From Monodelphis domestica (lineage: Eukaryota > Chordata > Mammalia > Didelphimorphia > Didelphidae), in NCBI RefSeq assembly GCF_027887165.1, contig NC_077230.1:343474459-343538458 (forward strand): a DNA stretch of 64,000 nucleotides, in the 5' to 3' direction. Positions 23,536 to 33,699 of the stretch are shown piece by piece. The notes under the pieces were generated by a model, which saw only the letters and a program-made list of their open reading frames with translations, was not told the origin of the DNA and did no database searches. How positions within the stretch are numbered: position 1 is the stretch's first letter; every line of letters starts with the position of its first letter. The position numbers and the translations under genes were made by a program.

Positions 23536-23740
23536 GGGGGTAGCTGGGTGGCTCTGTGGATTGAGAGTCAGTCCTAGAGACAGGAGGTCCTAGGTTCAAA
23601 TCTGGCCTCAGACACTTGCCCCCTGTGTGACCCTGGGCAAGTCACTTGACCCCCATTGCCTAGCCCTTACCACTCTTCTGCCTTGGAGCCAATACACAGT
23701 AGTGACTCCAAGATGGAAGGTAAGGGTTTAAAAAAAAATT
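23536..23740 (+). repeat. WSINE1-type SINE (CTCTGTGG subtype)
   Basis: Full length, with the variants GGCTCTGTGGATTGAGAGTC and CTTGCCCCCTGTGTGACC. It differs by only a few bases from the copy at 23887. The A-rich flanks on both sides share AAAAAATTCT, a likely target-site duplication. Confidence 0.9.
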
Positions 23741-23886
23741 CTGTTGCGTGAGAAGGCTCTCTGGGAGAGAAAGAGGCAGTAATTAGGGGAGCAGAATTTA
23801 GATGATATGAAAACAAAAGATACAAATAAAAACTATTTTTACATGCTGAATAAAAAAGAACTAAGAATTGCTTTAAAAAAACAAAT

Positions 23887-24095
23887 AGGGGGCAGCTGGG
23901 TGGCTCTGTGGATTGAGAGTCAGTCCTAGAGACAGGAGGTCCTAGGTTCAAATCTGGCCTCAGACACTTGCCCCCTGTGTGACCCTGGGCAAGTCACTTG
24001 ACCCCCATTGCCTAGCCCTTACCACTCTTCTGCCTTGGAGCCAATACACAGTATTGACTCCAAGACTGAAGGTAAGGGTTTAAGAATTTTTTTTT
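23887..24095 (+). repeat. WSINE1-type SINE (CTCTGTGG subtype)
   Basis: Full length and nearly identical to 23536-23740. It ends in GGTAAGGGTTT and a T/A-rich tail. Confidence 0.9.
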
Positions 24096-24109
24096 TAAAT
24101 AAAACAATA

Positions 24110-25000
24110 AATAATAAGCTAACTTGATAAACTTGATCTCCTTCAGCCTAGCAAAGCGCACTCTGTGCAGAAGGCATCAAATAACCATTCACTAATTAAA
24201 TTTTGTTGACTGGAAGGGGACCCAGGCTGATGTCCTGTCCCTCTGCATCACTGTTAGAACTCTCTGTCCCTCTGCTTCAGTTCTGTTAGAAGTACAGAGG
24301 TAGGTTGGGGACAGTTAGGGGCAAGAGGAGAGAAATGTGAATATGCCAAATATGACTGTCAAATGCAAGAGATCTTCTGCTCTGACAAAGATCCAGCCTA
24401 CTATGAGCATGTCCAGATTAATGCAATGCCCTCCACTGATGGAGAACTGATCCCTGAAGATTTCGCCTGTCTCTTAAGAGGAGGGGAGCTAAGCATAAGG
24501 AGGGAAGCCATTTGATCCAATGATTAAAGTCATTGCTATTTTTGTCCCCGTCCCTGTGAGGACACACGATTTGTAAGGGGGTGGACTATCCTGCCAACTA
24601 TGCCAAATGTAAAGGGGCTGATCTGTTCTGCGCTGCTTATGCCCATTGCAGGTTGGCATACCTTCTGAGAGAATACTGAGATACAAAAGAAAGAGAGGCC
24701 ATGTCAGTGTGGTTATTAATAGGTCTTATTAGGATTAATTAGCTTAATTAGGGAAAGTTTACTCATGGGAGGCCAGTCCTAGGTGGGAGCAAGACAAAGT
24801 AACGTGCCCATGCCAACCCCAGGCTAGGTCAGATATTATCTAGACACAGCACAAAGAAGGCATAGCGCCCGGGTTGGACCAGGGTCAGGTACAAGTTTTC
24901 CCATGGGATCATTGGAGTTTTTGGCTTTTTTTTGCCGTTCACATTTACTCAAAGTAGTTTACATTCTCCATGGATTCACAGACCATGTTCTCACTGACCT
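24110..25000. other. Unexplained stretch with protein-like patch
   Basis: No repeat family was recognised. Around 24333-24500 the plus strand can be read as EYAKYDCQMQEIFCSDKDPA, YYEHVQINAMPSTDGELIPE, DFACLLRGGELS, which looks protein-like, but it stops soon after and no match was recalled. Two tandem similar words (CTGTCCCTCTGC...TGTTAGAA) lie at 24235-24295. It may be a fossil exon, an old element or chance. Confidence 0.25.
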
Positions 25001-25800
25001 TATAGTCCCTTGTTACTTAGAAGGAATATAGCACTGGGCAAAGGGCAATTACTGGGCTAGAAGTCAAAAGACTTAAGGTTTCATAGAGTTGGAACTGGAA
25101 GGGATCTCAGAGCTCATCTATTCCCACAATTCATTTTTACAGAGGAAGAAATTAAGGCTCACATGATGAGATTTATCCAGAGCCACATAACTAATAAGTA
25201 GAGGATCAGGAACTTGAATCCACATATTCTGACTTCAAGTTGTGGGTCTTAAAATTAATAATCAATAACTAAATATTATATTTTATAAAGGTTTATTAAT
25301 AAAAACTAAAACCAAAGAACTGCCTGACTTCAGCCCGGTCATAGGTCACAGGTCCAAGAGAGGAAGAGGGAGGAGTTACAGCCACTTTAAATACAAATAC
25401 GAAAAATGCAGGGACGCAGGAAAAGGGAATTTTGGAACATACTAAGGGACTTCTGGGGGATGAGGTCCAAAGGCTCAAAATCTTCATTTATACAAAGTTT
25501 GATGATCATTCTAGCTTTGCTTCTACCATTGACTTGGGCAAGTCATATCGCATCTCTGGGTCTTAGTAAACAGACCTTGTGCAATGACTGGGTCAATCAA
25601 TTTAAAGTATGAGAGAATCATTCTAGACCTGGAAGGGAATCTTAGAAGCTGCTCGTCCAAATTTCTTATTTTATGGATGGGGAAACTGAGTCCTTGAAAG
25701 GTAAGTAACTTTCCCACGGTCACATAGGCAGTAAGCACCAAAAGTAGAATGTTTCTAAGGCTAGTTCTCTTTCTACGACACCAATCAACCAATAAATCAA
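25000..25800. other. No gene recognised; MIR/L2 scraps
   Basis: Old dispersed-repeat text lies at 25080-25215 (GGAACTGGAAGGGATCTCAG) and 25610-25760 (CTAGACCTGGAAGGGAATCT, GGGGAAACTGAGTCC). The AT-rich block at 25240-25480 is unassigned. Confidence 0.35.
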
Positions 25801-26230
25801 TAATACTAGTCAATAAACACTTGGTAAGTGCCTACTATTTGCCAGATACTTTGCAAGGCACTGAGGATACAAATAGGAAAAAAGAAAAAAGAAAGATAAC
25901 CCATGCCATGAGGAGTTTACAATGGAATAGGGCAAGACAGCACCCCCAAAAGAAGCTAAAAATGTGGGAAGATAGGATAGGGTGAGAAAATACCCCAGGA
26001 ATGGGGATGATAGACAGGTTCAAAGGTATGCAGCCTGTTGGGAAATGCAGAGAAAGCTGGCCTGGGCACCATCCTTAAATGGAGGTTTGGAGAGGGGCAA
26101 AGAGAAGGGATTGAAGAGGTCTGAGTGCGGAGGCTTGATCTTGCAGTAGGATGAGGCAGGCTCCTGGGGCCATGATGGAGAAGTATTTAAAGGAGAGCGG
26201 TGTGTAGGAAAAGATCTATGAAAGCATTGT
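25800..26230 (-). repeat. L2-related LINE fragment
   Basis: AAACACTTGGTAAGTGCCTA, GGCACTGAGGATACAAATAG, ATGAGGAGTTTACAATGGAA, followed by L2-complement body text (GTCTGAGTGCGGAGG). Confidence 0.55.
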
Positions 26231-26404
26231 CTAAACTCAAAAGTCCTCTGTGTAATAGTGCATGTATTTGGTGAAGAGAAAACTTTGGAAAGGCATCTCC
26301 ACTGTCTTTAAGCATTTTAAGGGTTGTCTCAATGGAAATGGGTTTATTATTATCAATAAAAATACTTCGTGCTTTAAGATTTGCAACAGGCTGTAATAGA
26401 CTTT

Positions 26405-26592
26405 TATTTTGAAAATCCTTACTTTCTGTCTTAGTACCATCTCAAAGAAAAAAAGCTAAGGACTAGGCAAATGGGGTTAAGTGACTTGAGGAAGGTCACA
26501 CCACTAGGATGTGTCTTAGGTCAGATTTGAACCTAGGTCTTCCTGACTCCAGGCCTGGCATTCTATCTACTGTGATATCTAGCTGCTCTTGT
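26405..26592 (-). repeat. WSINE1/Mar-type SINE, minus strand, diverged
   Basis: AATGGGGTTAAGTGACTTGA, GAACCTAGGTCTTCCTGACT and GATATCTAGCTGCTC. Confidence 0.65.
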
Positions 26593-26931
26593 ACATAGTC
26601 CATTTCATTGGACTTGTTTTACTCAGCTCCTCATTTGAGGGCAGAAATAGAGCTCCAGCTGTTGATTTTGCCTCAATGGCAAGGAAACTTCTTGATAATG
26701 ACCACTGATTAAGAGACAGGCTGGCTTGTGAGATAGTGAGAACTCCACTTCTGAAGATTTTTTACCAATGTTGTTTTTAGCCTAAACCCATTTCTCTTTC
26801 CAGAGCCCCTTTCCCTACAAATGGCACCCTTATGATCTGCCCTAGTTTCTCATAGACTCTATTATGTGATGGGGAGAAAAGAGCCCAGATATGAGAATCA
26901 AGAGTCTTGGGCTCTGGTCTTTTTTTTCTTA

Positions 26932-27098
26932 AGTCCTTACTTTTTCCTCTTAGAATCAATGGAATCAAGGCAGAAGAGCAGTAAGGGCTTGGAATGGGGG
27001 TTAAGTGACTTGGCCAGGGTCATACATTTGGGATTTGAACCCAGAACTTCCTGTTTCCAGGCCTGGCACTCTATCCACTAAGCCACTCACCTGCCTCC
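26932..27098 (-). repeat. WSINE1-type SINE, minus strand
   Basis: TCAAGGCAGAAGAGCAGTAA, GGGGGTTAAGTGACTTGGCC, TCCACTAAGCCACTCACCTG. Confidence 0.75.
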
Positions 27099-27099
27099 A

Positions 27100-28020
27100 T
27101 GAATTCTAGCCTTGGTTCTGCTGTTAACTCACTGTGTGACTTTGAACAAGTCATTCTTTCCTGATCCTCAATCTCTTTTGTTGTTGTTACCTATGATTCC
27201 ATCATCTCTGTGGGGAGCTCATTTTCTTTCTTTTTTAAATTCTCTAATAATATTTTATTGTATTTTAAGAATTCATTTTCTTGAGAAGGATCATAGGCAT
27301 GGACTCGCAGAAGGAACCAACAAGTCCACCTTCCCCACACTTTACAGATGAGAGCAAAAGGGACTTGTCTAAAGTTGGGTTTTAAATCCAGATCATCTGA
27401 TACCAAATCTATCATTTGGCAGAAGAATTGCTTAATCGTGGCCCCCCTGTTGGTTCTGTCACTCCAATATTCATTTTGAAGCATTATTTTAAGATTGATT
27501 AGAGAGGATTCGCAGAGACGTTTCAACTTTCTGGGCCATTACTCCATCATCTTAGCTTTGTCTCCAAATTTAGTGTTTTCTCTATATTCCAAGACCCACG
27601 CAGGGAATGGATGCATGATCTGGAGTGGGAGAGAGAAATCCCTGGAGAGCATATCTCTGTCCAGCCATCAAACAACTGGGGGCCCATCATTGCCCATTAA
27701 AGACTGTCAAATTATTAGAAAAGTAGTATTGGTAGGTAATGAGTTCAGAGATGAGAAGAGATTAGAAGCAAAAGTTAGATAGGACCTTGGAAGGGATTTC
27801 TGCATTAGGTGGGAGACTGGAGTAGTCCAGCCTCTGAGATCCCTTCCCATTCTGAGATTCCAATAATAATAATAATAATAAATACATATAATAGCATATT
27901 TATAGAGTAAGATGTATAAAATGTTTTCAAAGAGTAAACCATTCATTACTTTAGTAGATATATTCTCCCTTTTTCTTAAATTTATAGCTGGAGTGGCGGG
28001 ATAGGCTGAAAAAAGTTTAG
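27100..28020. other. No gene recognised
   Basis: MIR-like pieces lie near 27110-27210 and 27300-27420, and a short (AAT)n near 27862-27882. Open frames of up to 111 codons are unremarkable. Confidence 0.35.
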
Positions 28021-28025
28021 TAAGT

Positions 28026-28232
28026 TGAGGCAACTGGATGGCTCAGTAGATTGAGAGCTAGGCCTGGAGACAGGAAGTCCTGAGTTCAAATCTGACCTCA
28101 GATACTTCCTAGCTGTGTGACCCTGAGCAAGTAAGTCACTTAAACCCTCATTTCTTAGTCCTTACCATTATTCTGCTTTGGAACCGATACAGAGTATTGA
28201 TTCTAAGACAGAAGGTAAGAGTTTTTTTAAAA
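28026..28232 (+). repeat. WSINE1-type SINE
   Basis: GAGGCAACTGGATGGCTCAG, GAGTTCAAATCTGACCTCAG, CAGAGTATTGATTCTAAGAC. Confidence 0.85.
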
Positions 28233-28890
28233 ATTGAATTTACATTATAATCATTTTCTCCATCACTTTCTTAAGTTGAGATAATGAAGAAAAAAATAAA
28301 TCAAGCCCCAATTTGTATTATTTGCTTGTTTCAGAGGAATAAACATTCACATTGAACATTTAACAATCGACTCTCACTAATACCACAGCCCAAATCTGAT
28401 ATGCAAAATACAAACTGGAAAGTCTCTGCATTGTTCTGCCCTTGATTCTGCCCAGGTGAAGCAATCGAGACTCAAGAGATGGAAATAACTTGATTATAGT
28501 TATTAAGTGTTTCAGAAAGAATTTGAATGGAGGCCTCCTCTGTGTTTTTTCCTATGTCATCAAGCCATTTCTAAGATTTTTCTCATTCTCAGACTTGAGG
28601 CTAAGAAGGTTCGTGTAGATTCCCAAATGTTCTTGCAGGAAGATCAGGGGCCCCCTGGCCTTTTTGGGTCCAGGTCATCCAGGACTCTGGAATAATAGGA
28701 TCGTAGGATTTTTAGAGTTTAAAGGGGACGTCAGAAATCATATTGTTTGCTTCCCATTTGTCAGATTAAGAAACCAAGCTCTACCAGTAACAAAACCAGA
28801 GTTCTGATCTCAAATTCAATGCCTTTTCCATTATTCAAAACCAGTCTTCTTTTCCCCACCCTCAAACCCCATCAGAACAAAAGTCCTGAG
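28233..28890. other. No gene recognised; probable intron of copy B
   Basis: An old dispersed repeat lies at about 28690-28830 (TTTAGAGTTTAAAGGGGACG and following). The rest looks unique and may continue the intronic match with MOGAT2 too weakly to call. Confidence 0.3.
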
Positions 28891-29200
28891 CTGGAGGAGA
28901 GGGAAGGGAAGGGGACACTTTAGGGCAAATTTTTGGGGTCAGCGTAGGACCCTACTCTAGGTACTATTTTGACACCCAAGATAACCTCCCCCCATCTAAG
29001 CCACCCTTTTTGGGCTGAGGCTTCTGGACTTTGAAGTCCTTGTTTGAACAAGAGATTGTGACATTTTCAGGAGCCCAGGGCCAGTGGAGGGACTTCCTAG
29101 AGGGCTCAAAAACAGGGAACAGGGAAGAGGCTGAGCTTTCCATGGTTTAGACTTCAGTGAAGTAGGTAGAAACCTAGGATATAAAATTCACTTGGGAAAT
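28890..29200 (-). pseudogene. Second copy of a MOGAT2 intron-2 block (matches 63350-63620)
   Basis: Collinear short matches run through both blocks: TAGGACCCT, CCATCTAA, GAGGCTT...GGACTTT...GTC, TTCAG and CAGTGAA. Both are in the same orientation. The block lies upstream, in gene orientation, of the decayed exon 3, as its counterpart does in MOGAT2. I see no coding content; it is a non-exonic anchor of the tandem duplication. Confidence 0.65.
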
Positions 29201-29243
29201 CACCCACTCAGACATTTTCCTTTGCCCTGTCATAGTATTTGGG

Positions 29244-29475
29244 GCAGCTAGATGGCACAGTGAATAGAGTTCCAGGTCTAGAGTCAGGAAGACTCATCTA
29301 CCTGATTCAAATCTGGCCTACCCTGGACTTTTAACTCTGTTTGCCTCAGTTTCTTCATCTGTAAAATGAGCTTCAGAAGAAAATGACAAACTACTCCAGT
29401 ACCTTTGCCAAGAAAACTCCAAAATGGGATCACAAAGAGTCAAATATAACTGAAACAACTGCACAACAACAAATC
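29244..29475 (+). repeat. Mar1-type SINE
   Basis: GGGCAGCTAGATGGCACAGT, GCCTCAGTTTCTTCATCTGT, CTCCAGTACCTTTGCCAAGA, and tail GAAACAACTGCACAACAACA. Confidence 0.9.
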
Positions 29476-30645
29476 TTGATATATGATTATCTACTATTAA
29501 TAAGCAATGTAATCTCTTTGCCCCAAGGTCTAATATATTTCTAGAAGTACTGTATAATAAGTAATATATAGCAATCCATTAAGATTTGAAAAGCACTTTT
29601 CCTAACAGCAATCATAGGAAGTAGTTAGCCTAAAAACTATTATTTTATTTTTACAGATGAGTAAATTGAGGCACAAAAAGGCTAAATGATTTGTCCCTGT
29701 TCACCAGTCTTGTGAGCCCTGGAGCCGGTATTTGAATTATTAATTTAATTAATTAATTTACAGTCAAATTTAATTCATTTAAAATCTAATTATCTTTTTA
29801 TGATATTATATTGCATAAAAATCTGTTATCTTAGGACAAATTGGATGAGACCAGGATGGTCTTTGATTCCAGCCCATCCTTGGAGCATCCCCAACAGTCC
29901 AGCCTGTGTCTGAAGGAAAGTGAGGAACTCTGTCTCTGGATGTGGTTGGACCATTCCTGGGGAGGACAGCTTTGCCTGGCAGGAAGTCTGTCCTCACCTG
30001 GAGCCTAAATCGACTTCTTTTGCAGCCTCTCCTCTCACCTAAACTGAATCCATCCTCCCTCCTCCTCCCGGTCCCCCAGGTTCTGTCCCCTTTGACCAAG
30101 TAGAAGAAATTTGTCTTTGGCTACTGAGGCCTAACCTTGGCCCCAGATGGAAATCTGCTGTCCCTGTTTCTGAGCCCTGGTCCAAAACCCAGGCTGAACT
30201 CTACTCCACCCCCTAACACACCCACCTCCAGCCGAGCCCAGATCAGGGACTATTTTGAAATGCCCAACGCAACACTTTATTACACATTGTCCCACGGGGA
30301 AGAAACCACGGAAAATCTTTCCTGCACACTTAATCTTGCTAACTTGTTCTGATTTTATTTATGCCTCCCTTATTATCTGTTGTTTTGTGCATGGTGGGCA
30401 TTTCTGCTTTTCTCTCCTCCCTAGACAGAAGGGACTTTGTCCTATTAAAATGTGGTGTTTTCCTCTGTAAATGCTTAATAAAACTTAATAAATACTTAAT
30501 AAAAGTTTTGATCAGACTATGATTTGTTCCATATGTGGGGGTCTTGTCTGTGATTTCCTGGCAGTCAAGGACCCATGTACTCCCCCTTTGAACTTCCTAC
30601 CCTCCCTCCAGCTCTATAGAAAATGTATTATTAAATAAGAGTTCT
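29476..30645. other. MIR fragment plus unassigned GC-richer block
   Basis: Bases 29560-29740 are a MIR in minus orientation. Bases 29820-30510 are GC-richer, with a CT-rich middle and three AATAAA-like words at 30478-30510. It may be an LTR-like fossil or a 3'-UTR-like piece; neither could be established. Frames on both strands (71-97 codons) have no known motif. Confidence 0.3.
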
Positions 30646-30647
30646 AG

Positions 30648-30848
30648 AGGGGGCAGCTGGGTAGCTCAGTGGATTGAGAGTCAGGTCTAGAGATGGGAGG
30701 TCCTGGGTTCAAATATAACCTGAGACACTTCCTAGCTGTGTGACCCTGGACAAGTCACTAACTCCCATTGCCTAGCCCTTACCACTCTTCTGCCTTGGAA
30801 CCAATACACAGTATTGATCTAAGATAGAAGGTAAGGGTTTAAAAACAA
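30648..30848 (+). repeat. WSINE1-type SINE
   Basis: GGGGCAGCTGGGTAGCTCAG, CCATTGCCTAGCCCTTACCA, GAAGGTAAGGGTTTAAAAAC. Confidence 0.92.
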
Positions 30849-30879
30849 AGTTACAGACTTTGCAAAGTTGTTTTGTTTT

Positions 30880-31060
30880 GTTTTTAGCAAATTTGATCCT
30901 TGCAACAAACTTGGGAAGTAGATACTATTATTATCTCCATTTTATAGCTGAAGAAATTGAGGCAGGTGGCAATTAAGTAACTTAGCCAGAGTCACAAAGC
31001 TAATAAGTGTCTAAGGCCAGATTCTTGCTATCCCCAGGCCTGTCACTCTTTATGCACTAG
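30880..31060 (-). repeat. MIR-type SINE, minus strand
   Basis: TTATCTCCATTTTATAGCTG, GAAATTGAGGCAGGTGG, ACAAAGCTAATAAGTGTCTA. Confidence 0.7.
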
Positions 31061-31199
31061 ACAGCTGAGAACAGAATAACCAGTATAAATTATAACTGGG
31101 GAATTGAATTCTCCAGGCTCCATTCTGGGGAGAAAGAAGAGCCAATAACAGGGGTGAGACCAGGAGGAGAGCGTGTTTGTTGGTCATCCTTACTAGTAG

Positions 31200-31690
31200 G
31201 TGTTGTTCAGTCGTGTCTGACTCTTCGTGACCCAGTTTAGGGTTTTCTTGGCAAAGATCCCGGAGGAGTCAGGGCCAGGCGAAAAGTTAAATGTCACATG
31301 TAACCCCTCTACTGGCCATTCTCTGGTGTTTCCCTCCTTGCCCTCCGGTCTGGCCACAGGATAACTTCATGAATGGCTGGCTGTGTGAGTGTCTCCCCTT
31401 GCCTGCTCGCTGGCCATCCCCAGAGCTCTCTGCCCCGGCTTACTTATTTTTTCCTGAATACGATCATAGAAAGAAAAGATTATAGCTTTAGTGCTGAAAG
31501 AAACCTTAGAGGTCACCTGGTCCAAACTCTTCATTTTTCAGATGAGAAAACTAAGGTCTAGAGAGGTTTAATGACTTGTCAAGGTGTCACAGCTATAATC
31601 GACAGAGCCGGATCTCTGATGAAAATCCAACTTTCTGACGCAAGTCTAGTCACTCCCAGGATCAGCTCGTGAGATGCTTAATCTTTATTT
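31200..31690. repeat. Mar1 scrap (minus) and MIR-like repeat
   Basis: Bases 31200-31275 carry TTCAGTCGTGTCTGACTCTT, the complement of a Mar1 tail. Bases 31480-31660 contain MIR-like TTTCAGATGAGAAAACTAAG. Bases 31280-31470 are unassigned. Confidence 0.55.
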
Positions 31691-31699
31691 CTCACAACC

Positions 31700-31945
31700 T
31701 ATTGTGGGGCAGCTGTGTGGACAGAGTGCCAGGGCTGGAGGCAGGAAGACTCATCTCCTTTAGTGCAAAATTAGTCTCGGACACTAGCTGTGTGATTCCA
31801 GGCAGTCACTTAATTATTGGCCTCAGTTTCCTCAGCTGCAAAATGAGCCAGAGAAGGAAATGGCTAATCATTCCAGTATCTCTGCCAAGAAAACCCCAAA
31901 TAGGGCCACCTAGTTGTATATGATTAAAAGGACTGAACTACAATA
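31700..31945 (+). repeat. Mar1-type SINE
   Basis: GGGGCAGCTGTGTGGACAGA, GCCTCAGTTTCCTCAGCTGC, TTCCAGTATCTCTGCCAAGA, TGATTAAAAGGACTGAAC. Confidence 0.8.
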
Positions 31946-32690
31946 CTTATCCTGCTCTGTTTCTTAAACTTTATGCTTAATCTTTATTTCTGACTGTCAC
32001 TGGGGGTGATACATAGACTTTTGAGGGGAAGGGGAGACAAGATTCTTGTCTGCAAAAAAATGTGGTTTAAGAGGGATGGCAGGGCCACTGCCCATAGGAT
32101 GTTTGTGGTGTGAGGAGGGAGTCACAGACCAACCACCCAATCTGAAGTGAAAGAGAAAATTGGGGGCCATTCTTTGACCACCATTTATTAGATGGAGTAC
32201 TGGACTTAGTGCTGGGGGCAGGAGAAGGTAAAATTACTTTGGAATGCCCCTGAAATGATTAATAATGCATTTCCATATAATGCTTTAAAATCTTTAAAGG
32301 ATGGCTGTGTCTACAATATCTCATTTGAGCCTCACAATGAGAGCTATTTCTTAAACAGGTATTGTCTGTATTATTATTCCCAGTTTACTGATGAGGAATC
32401 TGGGGCTTATGGAGATAGTGGCATCCATGATCATACATCAGAGTTCCAATTTGAACCCAGGTTGAGTGGAGCTGGAAACTGATTGAAATGTAATTGGGAA
32501 ATGTTTTAACAAACTAAATTAGAATTTCACACAACATAGACAATGTTAATTTGTGGGTTTCTAAGTCAATGTGTCACAGGAAGGGATATTTTTATTTGAG
32601 TTTATACTTCTTACATCACCACTCATAAGGGGCCTGGACAGACCAGTGGCATGTTGGAGACAGCTGGAAAAGCTCATCATTAAATTCTCA
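31946..32690. other. MIR fragments, otherwise nothing recognised
   Basis: Bases 32260-32470 are MIR-like in minus orientation (TATTCCCAGTTTACTGATGA). The rest is unassigned and non-coding in appearance. Confidence 0.35.
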
Positions 32691-32900
32691 TGGTGAGCAT
32701 TTACAATTGGGAAATTGGCAAACACTACTAGTTAGAGCCTGATTTATTGTTCTGTTGATTGTCCGGATTCTATACTTAAGAAAGTAATGGAGAAAATGTT
32801 AGCAATGCAGATTTCATTTAAAAGTGTGTCATGCCTACATTCTGCCCCTCCTCAAACCTGGTTGTTAAACATTTGCCAATACATCACCAGTTAGGACATA
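32690..32900. repeat. Unclassified dispersed repeat, copy 2
   Basis: Collinear with 16860-17065 (see that entry). This copy is longer at its right end, with GTGTGTCATGCCTACATTCT, then GTTGTTAAACATTTGCC. Confidence 0.55.
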
Positions 32901-33107
32901 CATCCTATATAAATAAACATAATTATCTAGGCTTCCACTGCTTAAAGACCAAGTGAGTTACATTTCCTCCTTATCCAGGGGTTTTCAGTACCCTTAAGGG
33001 AGTTGAAGGGTCTCTAGTCTCTGCCATTAACTCAAGTCCCTACTGATTGTGTTCCCTCAATTTTATTTTATTTTATTTTATTTTTTTAATTAAAAAAAAT
33101 TTTTTTT

Positions 33108-33302
33108 AAACCCTTACCTTTTGTCATGGAGTCAATACTGCGTATTGGTTCCAAGGCAGAAGAGTGGTAAGGGCTAGGCAATGGGGGTCAAGTGACTTGC
33201 CCAGGGTCACACAGCTGGGAAGTGTCTGAGGCCAAATTTGAACCCAGGACCTCCCATCACTAGGCCTGACTCTCAATCCATTGAGCTACCCAGCTGCCCC
33301 CT
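33108..33302 (-). repeat. WSINE1-type SINE, minus strand
   Basis: AACCCTTACCTTTTGTCATG, TGGTTCCAAGGCAGAAGAGT, GGTCACACAGCTGGGAAGTG, TTGAGCTACCCAGCTGCCCC. It is preceded by a T-rich tail with (TTTTA)n at 33058-33085. Confidence 0.93.
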
Positions 33303-33447
33303 GTCTATTTATTCTTGCTGTATTTTTCAAGTAAACATTCCTTTGTAAAGGCAAGTCTGTCAATCCATTGAGCTACCCAGCTGCCCCCTGTCTATTTATT
33401 CTTGCTGTATTTTTCAAGTAAACATTCCTTTGTAAAGGCAAGTCTGT
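33274..33447. repeat. Perfect 87-bp tandem duplication
   Basis: Bases 33274-33360 and 33361-33447 appear identical. The unit begins in the head of the minus-strand SINE (CAATCCATTGAGCTACCCAG) and extends 60 bp into flanking DNA, so the duplication came after the SINE insertion. Confidence 0.95.
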
Positions 33448-33486
33448 TAAGAAAATATCATTGAGGTTTCTAAAATTGAGGGAACA

Positions 33487-33696
33487 GGGGGCAGCTGGGT
33501 GGCCCAGTGTATTGAGAGTCAGGCCTAGTGATGGGAGGTCCTAGGTTCAAATCTGGCCTCAGACACTTGCCCCCTGTGTGACCCTGGGCAAGTCACTTGA
33601 TCCCCATTGCCTAACCCTTGCCTCTCTTCTACCTTGGAGCCAATTACACAGTATTGACTCCATGACAGAAAGTAAGGGTTTAAAAAAAATAAAAAT
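33487..33696 (+). repeat. WSINE1-type SINE
   Basis: GGGGGCAGCTGGGTGGCCCA, CTTGCCCCCTGTGTGACCCT, GACTCCATGACAGAAAGTAA. It lies 185 bp from an opposite-strand copy, forming an inverted pair. Confidence 0.92.
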
Positions 33697-33699
33697 AAA

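Noticed and set aside
29806-30099. 97-codon minus-strand frame in a GC-richer block, considered as a missing MOGAT2-like exon 2
   Set aside because: No resemblance to WWYLDRDKP or WKYMKDYFPIS in any frame.
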